In this document: positions 32,328 through 40,810 of the stretch, piece by piece
Position numbering within the stretch: position 1 is the stretch's first letter
How the letters are laid out: each line of letters begins with the position of its first letter
Source: Ruminococcaceae bacterium UBA794
GTDB taxonomy: Bacteria > Bacillota > Clostridia > Oscillospirales > Ruminococcaceae
Assembly: GCA_002304735.1 (NCBI GenBank)
Contig: DBIU01000092.1
Coordinates: 31,948-79,482, forward strand
Direction of reading: 5' to 3'
Length of the DNA stretch: 47,535 bases
The notes under the pieces: generated by a model
What the model saw: only the letters and a program-made list of their open reading frames with translations
Database searches by the model: none
What the model was told of the DNA's origin: nothing
Made by a program: the position numbers and the translations under genes

Positions 32328-32455
32328 GCGTTTGCGCGCAAAATCAGCTTATTTTCACCTCAAAGTCGGCATTATTTCGCCCTTTTTGTTTATATTGCAC
32401 ATAAGAGGGCGCTTAAATTTTATACGAAATATATTTAATAAGCCGTTGGCAGTGC

Positions 32456-32484
32456 TTGAAAAATGTGGTTATTTATGTTATAAT
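32456..32484 (+). promoter_or_regulatory. sigma-A promoter of the type IV pilus operon
   Basis: TTGAAA (32456-32461), 17-bp spacer and perfect TATAAT (32479-32484). The start of pilC is 124 bp away, leaving a leader of about 115 nt. Confidence 0.8.
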
Positions 32485-32490
32485 TGTGTT

Positions 32491-32600
32491 AAGTAAGCGG
32501 CTATGGGCAGAGTGCGCCCTTTTTCGGAAATTATCGGCTGTTCCGTCTTATTGCGCCTTGCGCCGTGCTGCCCAAAAAATATTTTTTGCGGAAACGGAGG
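32491..32600 (+). promoter_or_regulatory. structured leader RNA of the pil operon
   Basis: GGGCAG (32505-32510) can pair with CTGCCC (about 32570-32575), closing a long-range stem that contains a CGGAA/TTCCG hairpin and GCGCC-rich arms. It is followed by AAAAAATATTTTTT, so a terminator-like fold lies just before the ribosome site CGGAGG. The gap 32245-32607 holds only this, the two divergent promoters and AT-rich sequence. I looked for the c-di-GMP-I (GEMM) core and did not find it. Confidence 0.45.
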
Positions 32601-32607
32601 TTTTCAG

Positions 32608-33801
32608 GTGAATAAATTCTCTTATGTTGCCACTGACGTCAATGGCAAAACCACTCGTGGTAATGAGATGGCAGAGGATTTCAGAGATCTTCAGCAAAAG
32701 CTCAGAGAGAAAAATCTTTACGTTACAAGCTATCGCGACCTCGGCACGGGAACGGTTGACGTAAAGTACAAGTTTAAGACCAAGGAGGTTTCCTTCATCA
32801 GCCGTCAGCTAGGCTCGATGACCTCGGCGGGTCTTTCGCTTGTAAGAGCGCTTTACATTCTTCAGGACCAGCAGGAAAACAAGAAGGCGAAGGCTGTTCT
32901 GCTGGATATCTATGAGGAGGTTCAGAAAGGTAAGTCTTTCTCGGACGTTTTGAAGTCGAAGCCGGGCGTTTTCCCCGAGATGTTCGTAAGCCTTGTGGCT
33001 GCGGGCGAAGCTTCGGGTACTCTCGACCAGATGCTCAACAGACTGTCGGACCACTATGCAAACGCAAACAAGACCGCAAACAAGGCTAAGAGCGCGATGA
33101 TTTACCCTCTCATACTGCTTGTTTTGCTGCTGGCGGTTATCATACTTCTGTTTACGTCGGTTCTGCCGACCTTTGCGGATATGATGTCCGAGGAGGATAT
33201 GACGCCGCTTTCAAAAGCGCTTATGGCGTTCTCCGACTCGCTGATTAATCAGTGGTACATTTACATAATCGTAATTGTCGGAATTGTAGTCGCTATATTC
33301 GTTATGAGAAGAACGCCGTCTACGAGAAGAAAGATGGACGAACTTCTGCTTAAATGTCCGAAGGTCGGAAAGCTTGTTGCGACGATGTATACGGGTACTT
33401 TCGCGAGAAATATGTCCAACCTGTACGGCGCGGGTCTTCAGATGGTCGAGTGTATCGAAAAGTCCATCGCCGCAGTCAACAATATGTACGTTCACGACAA
33501 GTTCAAGGAAGTTGTCAGCGACATTAAGCTCGGCGAGAGTATGTCGAAGGCGATTGAGAAAACCGGCATTTTCGAGGGAATGTTTACGTCGATTATCTAC
33601 GTCGGCGAGGAGTCCGGTACTCTCGATACAATCCTTGCAAAGAGCGCGGACTATTATGATGAAGAAGCGGACGCTGCCGTTACAAAGCTTGTAGGACTTA
33701 TGGAGCCTGTTATGATTATCCTTATGGGTATTGCGATAGGTCTGTTCCTTGCGGGTATGTTCCCGATGCTCTACGGCGGAATGACCAAGGTAAGCGGCTA
33801 A
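32608..33801 (+). CDS. pilC: type IV pilus / type II secretion inner-membrane platform protein PilC (GspF family)
   Basis: Membrane platform on which PilB and PilT act. About 397 residues starting at GTG 32608 behind GGAGG; the frame is open to 32503, but that stretch is leader RNA. Two T2SSF domains are visible: VSFISRQLGSMTSAGLSLVRALYIL...GKSFSDVLKSKPGVFPEMFVSLVAAGEASGTLDQML and its repeat CPKVGKLVATMYTGTFARNMSNLYGAGLQMVECIEKS...GMFTSIIYVGEESGTLDTIL. Three membrane helices: YPLILLVLLLAVIILLFTSV, WYIYIIVIVGIVVAIFVM and PVMIILMGIAIGLFLAGMFPM. First gene of the locus. Confidence 0.94.
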   Translation: MNKFSYVATDVNGKTTRGNEMAEDFRDLQQKLREKNLYVTSYRDLGTGTVDVKYKFKTKEVSFISRQLGSMTSAGLSLVRALYILQDQQENKKAKAVLLDIYEEVQKGKSFSDVLKSKPGVFPEMFVSLVAAGEASGTLDQMLNRLSDHYANANKTANKAKSAMIYPLILLVLLLAVIILLFTSVLPTFADMMSEEDMTPLSKALMAFSDSLINQWYIYIIVIVGIVVAIFVMRRTPSTRRKMDELLLKCPKVGKLVATMYTGTFARNMSNLYGAGLQMVECIEKSIAAVNNMYVHDKFKEVVSDIKLGESMSKAIEKTGIFEGMFTSIIYVGEESGTLDTILAKSADYYDEEADAAVTKLVGLMEPVMIILMGIAIGLFLAGMFPMLYGGMTKVSG

Positions 33802-33809
33802 GATTTCGG

Positions 33810-33828
33810 GGAACGGAATTTCCGTTCC
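33810..33828 (+). other. intercistronic RNA hairpin after pilC
   Basis: GGAACGGA (33810-33817) pairs with TCCGTTCC (33821-33828) around ATT. AATATAATAATAAG follows with no T tract, so it is more likely an RNA-stability or processing element than a terminator. Confidence 0.5.
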
Positions 33829-33858
33829 GCAATATAATAATAAGTATGAGGTGAAGAT

Positions 33859-35484
33859 ATGCTTTCAATTGATATTACAGACAGGCAGATAAAGCTCGTC
33901 AGAGGCGTACACAGCGGAAGCAAAATCAAGGTTCAGGACGCTGATATGCGCGAGCTGTCGATGGGAATGGTTTCAAACGGCTATATAACCGACGTTCCCA
34001 TGGTTGCGGCGGAACTCAACGACATCATCAAGCAGAAGGACATAAAGGAGAAGGAAGCGGTTGTTTCCATTACCTCCAGTGCGATTGTTTACAAGGAGCT
34101 GCTTGTTGCAAAGCCCAAGAATATGAAAAATCCGGCTATCATCGAGGCGATGATTCAGTCGAATATGAACATTTCGAGCGATTACAACATTTCCTTTACG
34201 ATTGCCGGCGAAACCGAGGACGAGGAAAAGAACAAGATGCTCAAGGTTATCGCGTCTGCGTGCCCCCAGCGCCTTGTCGACGGATATGTTAGACTTTTCT
34301 CGCACATCGGTCTTCAGCTTAAGGGCGTTTATATCTCCAACAACTCCGTTACGCGTCTTATCGTAAATACTCCCAAGCTCGCGGATAAAATGCCGATGCT
34401 TCTTATCCAGATTGATAAGAACTTCCTCAATATGAACCTCTATGAGGACAATCAGATTGTATTCTCGCGTTTCTTCAATATCGACCCCAACGATTACGAC
34501 AACGCGCCGGATTACGTTACGCGCGCTGTTAACGATAACCTGTTCAGAATGATGCAGTTTATCAAGAGCCGCAAGGGCGCGAAGCCGCTTCGCGAGATTA
34601 TGTTCTACGGCGAAATCGAGAGCTTTATCGAGATTACGAACGCGATTTCTTCGTACAACGTTCCCTCGAATATGCTTTCAATGCCCACGACTGTTTCTAC
34701 GTCGGCGCAGTTCGATTTTGCGAAATTCGCAAACGCAATCGGCGCGCTCTACCGCAGAAATAAGGAGCTTGAGCATATCAACCTGCTTGAAGCGACCTCC
34801 GCAAAGGGCTCTGCCGCAGGAAACACGTTCCTTCTGGGACTTGCGGGCGTTGTTGTCGGTTCAATCGCAGTTGTAGCGGGCGCGACGCTTGTCGTTAATA
34901 TTATCAGCAACGGAATGAACGATGAAATAAGCAAAATTCAGGCTCAGATTGAAGCCCCTGCTCTTAAGGCGGACCTTGCGATTGTCGACGAGCGCGACAA
35001 TATGCTCGGCGGCTTCCAGAATTACAACAACACGGTTGACGGAACGATTAATCTGTTCAACTATCAGCCGAAAATCACGAGCGACGTTTACAAGAGAGCG
35101 ACCGAGCCGATTAAAAACATTCTCACTTCAAGCGAAGAGCTTAAGGTGAAGGAGTTTGAGGTAAGCGGCTATTCCGTAAAGCTTTCGTTTATGGGACTTT
35201 CGCACGGCGACCCGTCGGCTATTCCCTCGAAGTACACCGAGTATCTCGCGGAAAAGGTTCTCAATCAGTATGACGAGCCTTATTTCAACAAAATCATTTA
35301 CACCGGCTTCAAGAAAGAAAACATCACGAAGTGGAACACCTACGCATATCTCCAGAGCGAAGGAAAAACCTCCTTCGACACCATATTCTCGTTTGATATC
35401 GAAATGGAGCTTCAGATGGGAAATGACGAGAAGAATGCAAAGATTTCCATATCCGAAAATACAAGTGAGGAGGCTGGCCAATAA
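33859..35484 (+). CDS. PilM-PilN fusion, type IV pilus assembly protein
   Basis: A 541-residue protein combining two usually separate subunits. Residues 1-~300 read as the actin-like PilM domain (LSIDITDRQIKLVRGV start, VVSITSSAIVYKELLVAK, PMLLIQIDKNFLNMNLYEDNQIVFSRFF). Then EHINLLEA (~305-312) matches the INLLP motif that begins PilN and docks into PilM, followed by one membrane helix (LLGLAGVVVGSIAVVAGATLVVNII, ~325-349) and a PilN-like extracytoplasmic part with coiled-coil start (NDEISKIQAQIEA). In Pseudomonas or Thermus PilM is cytoplasmic and PilN a separate bitopic protein. Overlaps the PilO-like gene by 1 nt (TAATG). Confidence 0.8.
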   Translation: MLSIDITDRQIKLVRGVHSGSKIKVQDADMRELSMGMVSNGYITDVPMVAAELNDIIKQKDIKEKEAVVSITSSAIVYKELLVAKPKNMKNPAIIEAMIQSNMNISSDYNISFTIAGETEDEEKNKMLKVIASACPQRLVDGYVRLFSHIGLQLKGVYISNNSVTRLIVNTPKLADKMPMLLIQIDKNFLNMNLYEDNQIVFSRFFNIDPNDYDNAPDYVTRAVNDNLFRMMQFIKSRKGAKPLREIMFYGEIESFIEITNAISSYNVPSNMLSMPTTVSTSAQFDFAKFANAIGALYRRNKELEHINLLEATSAKGSAAGNTFLLGLAGVVVGSIAVVAGATLVVNIISNGMNDEISKIQAQIEAPALKADLAIVDERDNMLGGFQNYNNTVDGTINLFNYQPKITSDVYKRATEPIKNILTSSEELKVKEFEVSGYSVKLSFMGLSHGDPSAIPSKYTEYLAEKVLNQYDEPYFNKIIYTGFKKENITKWNTYAYLQSEGKTSFDTIFSFDIEMELQMGNDEKNAKISISENTSEEAGQ

Positions 35485-36398
35485 TGAAACTCAGTAAACA
35501 GGAACGTATCGCAACGATAGTTATACTTATAATAGTTATTCTTGCAGTCGGAATTTTCGTGTTCATAAAGCCTGCATTTGAAAAGATGTCAAGCACACAG
35601 ACAAATCTCGACAACAAGAAGGCGGAATACAACGCGTGCATTGAAAAGCAGGGAAGAAAGGCTTCGCTCAGAACGCAGATTGAGGAAACCTACAAGGACG
35701 GCGAGCATATGGCTGATATGTTCTTCCCGGAGCTTACTTCCTATGAGGCGGACGAGGCTTTGAGAACGTTCCTTGCACAGTGCAAGGCGAATGTCGTTGT
35801 CGAAGAGCTTTCGGTTGAAGAACCCACGACCGCGACGCTTTCTCCTTACTTCTATGTTAGCGATGAAGTCGCATACGAGCTGAAGAATTACGCGACTCAG
35901 GGCGCAAGCAACGACGAAGCGGCTCAGAAGCGCATCGACCGTCTTACGCAGCTTCAGACGGCTCTCGGCGGCGCTCAGACAATCGGCGCAAGCACCGTTT
36001 CGTTCACTGTATCGGCAATCGACCGCGACGAGCTTCTTCAGTTTGCGGACGATGTAAACGAGTATCTTGTAACGGAAAACAACAAGCAGACCAGAAAGGC
36101 GCTTTTGCTTAACAGCCTGTCGTTCAGCTGCCAGGAAGTCGAGAAGGAATATTCTTCCGTTGTCGAGTCAATCAACGCAGAGGCTGAAAGAGTGGGTAAA
36201 GAAGCTTTTGCAAGAGAAACCGGCGAAAGCTATGAGGAAACCGGTACGACTTCAAATGGAAATGAATCGGAAGACGATAAGAATGTCGATGTAGAAGATA
36301 TCGTTTACAGAGTTGAAACCTCGATTACTTTCTTCAGCATCGAGCGTATGCAGAACCCCAAGGCGCAGCTTGACAAGCAGGACGGTCTTTCTGCATAA
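35484..36398 (+). CDS. PilO-like type IV pilus assembly protein
   Basis: A 304-residue bitopic protein: short cytoplasmic start (MKLSKQER), membrane helix (IATIVILIIVILAVGIFVFI, ~9-28), coiled coil (~32-62, FEKMSSTQTNLDNKKAEYNACIEKQ) and an extracytoplasmic domain, the PilO plan. It is longer than ordinary PilO (~200 residues), with an acidic insert near 250-275 (ESYEETGTTSNGNESEDDKNVDVED). Its position directly after PilM-PilN supports the call better than sequence identity does. It would complete the alignment complex linking the pilus motor to the cell wall. Confidence 0.7.
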   Translation: MKLSKQERIATIVILIIVILAVGIFVFIKPAFEKMSSTQTNLDNKKAEYNACIEKQGRKASLRTQIEETYKDGEHMADMFFPELTSYEADEALRTFLAQCKANVVVEELSVEEPTTATLSPYFYVSDEVAYELKNYATQGASNDEAAQKRIDRLTQLQTALGGAQTIGASTVSFTVSAIDRDELLQFADDVNEYLVTENNKQTRKALLLNSLSFSCQEVEKEYSSVVESINAEAERVGKEAFARETGESYEETGTTSNGNESEDDKNVDVEDIVYRVETSITFFSIERMQNPKAQLDKQDGLSA

Positions 36399-36435
36399 CC
36401 TTTTTTCGGGTAACTTTTGAGAAAAGGAGGATATA

Positions 36436-38799
36436 ATGGCACATTCACTCAGAAAGTACCTAAGCAATCGAGGAAGCGCGCTGTTTATGGTATTGAGTAC
36501 TATGACGGCGTTGATGGTGACGTGTATGGCGATGTATTTTGCCGTGCTTTCATCGGCTTCCGCACAAATCTCCGTATTTAACCAGCAGCAGTCCTATCAG
36601 TCTGCGATATCCATTTCTGAAATGGCTGTCGGAAGTATGAACGACCTTCTTTCAAATACAGGCGTGTCTATTGAGAGCGTACCTGTCGGAGAAACCATTC
36701 TTACGACTGACGGAAACGGCTTTAAGACGCTTAATCCGAGCGCGTCGAGCGACGACGACAATTATCTCGGCGCATACGACGTTACGATGACGCGTCTTGC
36801 GGACGAAAAGATGGACGGCAAAACGTTCTTAACCGTTGATATTGCCGTCACGACCTCTGTATCCGGCGTTAAGGAGGTTTATCATCAGGTTGTAAACGTA
36901 ATCCAAGAAGGCGGCTCGCCCAACCAAAAGGGCAAGATTTTCGCTTCGACGGGCTATGTTCCGAACGATTCGTTCATCAGCAAAGGCTCGTTCTATTCTG
37001 ATATGTATATCAGCAACGAGGACGTCGTTGCAGGCGCGTTCAGCGGAACGGAGCTTCATTTCTATTCCAATATTTACTGCGAAAACTCGTTTACGCTGCT
37101 TGACGGCGTAAACATCAAGAATAACGCTCCCGGTCCTATTGTACACGCGGTAAGACGCGACTATAATATCGGCACGGGCGACGGAATAGGCATAAAGGGC
37201 AACAGCTATATTCTTGTCGGCGGCGATATGCATTTGGCGAGAGGCTTTAACACCTCCGGCGGCGGCGATATTCTTGAAGTTTACATCGGCGGAGACCTCT
37301 ATATTGAGGACGGCGCGCAGAACCTTAACAACAGCAGGCTTAGATTTTATGTTGCCGGCAACGTATACGTCAATTCCGGTAACAGCAGCTGTATTCCCGG
37401 CGTTATTTACTGCAACGAGGTATATTATCTGACGGGCAAGGACAAGAACTCATACAACCCCGGTTCGGTTAAGGAAGAAAACAAGAGCGACGACTGGTGG
37501 GAGAACGACCAGGATAAGGCTCACGGTATAATGAGTATGTCCTTCCAAGAAGCTATGGAGATGCTTGAATCCAAGACTCCGAACGTACAATACAAGCTTT
37601 GGAAGATTGACGAAAGCAAGCTGGGAAGCTCTATCGGCAAGACTAACGCGGACGGCACGATTTCCGGCGGAAAAGAAGTCGACCTCGTGTTCAAGAGCAT
37701 TAACGGTCAGTCTATGTATGAGCCGATTGTTTATACATACGGAAAAGACGGAAACGGCTTTATACTCAACGATATCAAGATTGACGGCGGCGGAAACAAT
37801 AGCGTAAACAATGTTCCTACGCTTATCATTGATACCGGCGACGACGCTTCAAACACTTTTGTTATTCGTCTTAAGAATAATAACAAGAGCAAAAAGGGCA
37901 CGGAATATTTCTCGTGGTCGCCCAAAAATCCCGACGGCTCGCAGACAAACGCGCCTATGCAGGTGTTTGTAAAGGGCAACGGTTCGCTTGTAATCGACGT
38001 TCCCGAGGGCGTGGTTTATCAGGAATCAAACAACGTTCGTATTGCGCACTATAACTGGTATATTCTGACAAACGGAAGCGGAATAGCCGAGCAGGCGGGC
38101 AAAAAGTATTATACGACCAAACAGGACGCTTTTCTCGGAATGAACCTCAAGGATTACGTTCATTCGGCTTGCGAAGACGGCGACGGCTGTCATTATGACG
38201 TTGAAAAGACTTCCGATAAGTGCGAATACTGCGGAAGCGAGGTTACATATTCCGTAAAGTGCGACAAGCACGAGGAATATTCCATTTGCCCGAACTGTGA
38301 CGCGGAATATTTTTCGGGCAGCGAAAAGAACCCCAAAATCAATCCCGCGGGAGTTTGCAAGGACAGAGTTGAGAAAAAGGTTTGTGAAAAGGCTCTTGAA
38401 AATATCGACAGCACAACTCGTCCCGTAAATCGTGATTCCAAGGGCAATATCGTAATTCCGAACTGCAACATCTATCTTGTTTCCTGCTCCGAGAGCGCGG
38501 ATTTCAGATTTGGTCAGAAAATTGACGACAGCGGTCCCGTTTCATACAACTGCTTTGTTGGATTTATCTACGCTCCGTATATGTCCTATAAGGCAAACGG
38601 TCAGGACCTCGGCGACTATCTTATGCATATGGGCGGAATGGTCGTTTCGGACTATAAATTCCTCTCGAAGAACAGCTTTATTGCGTGCTGGCCGAGCGTT
38701 TATCCTCCGCAGAACGTATTTGACGAAGAATCACTTAATTCGACGCTTAACCCCGTATCCGAAAAGAGATACAGAATTAAGCTCAAGGCGACATATTAA
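36436..38799 (+). CDS. large PilX-like pilus-associated protein with cysteine-rich zinc-ribbon-like segment
   Basis: 787 residues. The N-terminus RGSALFMVLSTMTALMVTCMAMYF (~12-35) is like the PilX/GspK-type start, with no Glu at +5. After an alpha-helical neck, residues ~170-340 form repeated Gly/Asn-rich strands (SYILVGGDMHLARGF, VYIGGDLYIEDGAQNL, LRFYVAGNVYVNSG), a likely beta-helix. Residues ~576-648 are cysteine-rich: CxxC in KCEYCGSE and ICPNCDAE plus five further Cys. The C-terminal part is predicted globular (FVGFIYAPYMSYKANGQDL). Ribosome site AAGGAGG. Probably a minor or tip pilus subunit; possible adhesin. Confidence 0.65.
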   Translation: MAHSLRKYLSNRGSALFMVLSTMTALMVTCMAMYFAVLSSASAQISVFNQQQSYQSAISISEMAVGSMNDLLSNTGVSIESVPVGETILTTDGNGFKTLNPSASSDDDNYLGAYDVTMTRLADEKMDGKTFLTVDIAVTTSVSGVKEVYHQVVNVIQEGGSPNQKGKIFASTGYVPNDSFISKGSFYSDMYISNEDVVAGAFSGTELHFYSNIYCENSFTLLDGVNIKNNAPGPIVHAVRRDYNIGTGDGIGIKGNSYILVGGDMHLARGFNTSGGGDILEVYIGGDLYIEDGAQNLNNSRLRFYVAGNVYVNSGNSSCIPGVIYCNEVYYLTGKDKNSYNPGSVKEENKSDDWWENDQDKAHGIMSMSFQEAMEMLESKTPNVQYKLWKIDESKLGSSIGKTNADGTISGGKEVDLVFKSINGQSMYEPIVYTYGKDGNGFILNDIKIDGGGNNSVNNVPTLIIDTGDDASNTFVIRLKNNNKSKKGTEYFSWSPKNPDGSQTNAPMQVFVKGNGSLVIDVPEGVVYQESNNVRIAHYNWYILTNGSGIAEQAGKKYYTTKQDAFLGMNLKDYVHSACEDGDGCHYDVEKTSDKCEYCGSEVTYSVKCDKHEEYSICPNCDAEYFSGSEKNPKINPAGVCKDRVEKKVCEKALENIDSTTRPVNRDSKGNIVIPNCNIYLVSCSESADFRFGQKIDDSGPVSYNCFVGFIYAPYMSYKANGQDLGDYLMHMGGMVVSDYKFLSKNSFIACWPSVYPPQNVFDEESLNSTLNPVSEKRYRIKLKATY

Positions 38800-38815
38800 T
38801 GAGGAGGTGCTTTAA

Positions 38816-39883
38816 TTGATTAAAAGAATTTTTTCAAAGAAAAGCGGCTTCACATTAGTGGAAATTGTGGTTGCATTTGCGGTTTTCGCATTAATGGCGG
38901 CTGCAATAATGCAGATTTTGACGTTTGTTTCCCGCGAGAGGTCCGACAACGTAAGGTTTATGGAATCGCTCGAGCAGCAGGAGGAATACCTTGCGGCAAA
39001 CGGCAAAAAAGAGTTTGAAAAGCAGGACGGCGAGGTTGTCCTTAACATTAAGGGCAATGATAACCCCAGCAAAATCGCCTATAATATGAAAGCGGCAAAC
39101 GGCGACGCGGAAGGCGTCGGCGGCGGTCTTGTTTACTTTGTTTCAAAGGACTCGCAGGGCGGTGAATCGCCGTCGACAGGCGGAGGCTCGTCCAACAAGG
39201 GCGGCGAACAGGGACAGCTCGGCACGGTTGACGCGAGAATAACGGGCACTCCTAAGTTTGATACAATTGCGTTTGATAAGGTTGAAAAAGCGACCGACTA
39301 CGAGGGACCCGGCGTTTGCTATTATTTTCAGATGCACGCAAACGCGCCGTTTATGACCGCCGACGAGGCGAAATACGCTATGTTCAAGCTGAACTTCTTC
39401 TCGACCGATACTGTTTCGGAAACCGAAGAGCGCGACGACGCCGGCAGCAAGAAAACTTATACAAGAGAAACCCCGATGGAAGCGTACATTATAGACGCGG
39501 GATACATCAATTCGGACACCTTAAGCTGGAGTTACGCAAAGTCCGTCGTTATGGAGAAAAATTATTCTTCCGGCAGCGACAAAAGCCCGTATTGCATAAC
39601 CAAAACAGGCGATAACACGCTTAGAATAAGCTCGCCTTATGTAAACGACGGCGGAACGCAGCTGTTCAATAACCGTAAGTTTAGCTTTTACGTTGTTTTC
39701 GACAAGGACCCGAACCTTACAAGAACGTCGTTCGGTCATAACGCGCAGTCAAACGGAGTATACAGGGCTTGCCCTATCTACAAGGAAACGTACACCGCAG
39801 ACGGAAACTGCAAGTACGAGGAATCCGGAAAGACAAGCAATTACATCTACGGCGCATATATGTATAAGAGAAACTACAAGTAA
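38816..39883 (+). CDS. prepilin-type protein (large minor pilin)
   Basis: 355 residues beginning with a class III signal: basic leader MIKRIFSKKSG, cleavage after Gly before FTLVEIVVAFAVFALMAAAIMQIL (Glu at +5). A Gly/Ser linker at ~115-135 (QGGESPSTGGGSSNKGGEQ) separates the pilin neck from a large C-terminal globular domain, unusually big for a pilin. Start TTG 38816 after GAGGAGGTG. It follows the PilX-like gene by 16 bp and is followed 20 bp later by another prepilin gene, so the three may form a tip complex. Confidence 0.85.
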   Translation: MIKRIFSKKSGFTLVEIVVAFAVFALMAAAIMQILTFVSRERSDNVRFMESLEQQEEYLAANGKKEFEKQDGEVVLNIKGNDNPSKIAYNMKAANGDAEGVGGGLVYFVSKDSQGGESPSTGGGSSNKGGEQGQLGTVDARITGTPKFDTIAFDKVEKATDYEGPGVCYYFQMHANAPFMTADEAKYAMFKLNFFSTDTVSETEERDDAGSKKTYTRETPMEAYIIDAGYINSDTLSWSYAKSVVMEKNYSSGSDKSPYCITKTGDNTLRISSPYVNDGGTQLFNNRKFSFYVVFDKDPNLTRTSFGHNAQSNGVYRACPIYKETYTADGNCKYEESGKTSNYIYGAYMYKRNYK

Positions 39884-39903
39884 GACGTCGGAGGTGAAAC
39901 GTA

Positions 39904-40749
39904 ATGAAAAAGCTTATTTGGCGTCTTAAGCGCAAAAGAAAAAACAGCGGCTTTACGCTGGTTGAGATGGTAATTTCCTGCGGATTGCTCGGAATTTTGG
40001 TTCTCGGCGTGACGTTGTTTATTACGCCCGTATTGAAGTCAGCCGCGTCAAACGAAAGAAACGTTCGCGCGTCGCTTCTTGCGGAAACGGTAAACAACTT
40101 CATCTCCAGAAGTACAAGAGCCGCCTGCTTCGTTCAAATTGTTACAAACGCGGACAGAAGCGACGCATACGAAGGCGGAGCTATCACGGAGAACGAGAAC
40201 ATTAAGAAAATGTTGGAGTATACCAACAAGCGCCTTGACCAGGACGGGAAAAAGATATACGAGCTGAAATGCATTTCATTTACATGGGCTGAGGACACTC
40301 AGACGTTCGAGCACAAGTATATGGTAATGAACGAAACGTTCGTAAACACGTCGTCGGCGGCAATTAATATGAATCCTATTCCGATGTTTGAAAATTGCTT
40401 CTATGACGGGCTTTTCCCGAAATTTACCGCAGAGCAGCTTGAAGGAACGGACGTTGCGCCCGGAGATTCAAGCGCAGACCCGTCGGACCCCGACGATAAG
40501 AAGCCGGTTCCCGCGCTGAAGCTTACGACGGAGGTTTTCTCGGACCAGGATATGAAGGCTCCCGAGTTTATCGGAGTCGGTTTTACCGAGTACGCTTCAA
40601 TCAAGAACCCGCTCATTAATCCTACGGGAGAACTCAAGTTTTTCCCGACGCAAACGCTTGACAGCTCAAACGACCACAGCACAACCTTTATTTATTATGT
40701 AGGCAGAAGGTCAATGGCTTCCGAAGCTTCTCCCACGCCTACGCCGTAA
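39904..40749 (+). CDS. prepilin-type protein (minor pilin, PilW/GspJ-like)
   Basis: 281 residues with a long basic leader (MKKLIWRLKRKRKNSG) and the processing site G-FTLVEMVISCGLLGILVLGVTLF (Glu at +5). The mature part includes a Pro/Asp-rich stretch (DSSADPSDPDDKKPVPALK, ~198-216). Size and order after the PilX- and large prepilin-like genes suggest a PilW/GspJ-type minor subunit, but this rests on position. Last plus-strand gene before the opposed prepilin peptidase. Confidence 0.83.
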   Translation: MKKLIWRLKRKRKNSGFTLVEMVISCGLLGILVLGVTLFITPVLKSAASNERNVRASLLAETVNNFISRSTRAACFVQIVTNADRSDAYEGGAITENENIKKMLEYTNKRLDQDGKKIYELKCISFTWAEDTQTFEHKYMVMNETFVNTSSAAINMNPIPMFENCFYDGLFPKFTAEQLEGTDVAPGDSSADPSDPDDKKPVPALKLTTEVFSDQDMKAPEFIGVGFTEYASIKNPLINPTGELKFFPTQTLDSSNDHSTTFIYYVGRRSMASEASPTPTP

Positions 40750-40756
40750 AATATCA

Positions 40757-40790
40757 GCAAAACAAAATCGGGGCGTAAAACCGCCCCGAT
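40757..40790 (-). terminator. rho-independent terminator of the prepilin peptidase gene
   Basis: ATCGGGGCG (40767-40775) pairs with CGCCCCGAT (40782-40790). On the minus strand TTTTGTTTTG follows. On the plus strand only GGTTTG follows, so the upstream pilin genes may read into it weakly. Confidence 0.75.
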
Positions 40791-40810
40791 GGTTTGCCGA
40801 TAAAACGAGC

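Noticed and set aside
32503..32607. Upstream extension of pilC
   Set aside because: It starts just after the promoter without a ribosome site and encodes residues unlike PilC; GTG 32608 has GGAGG.
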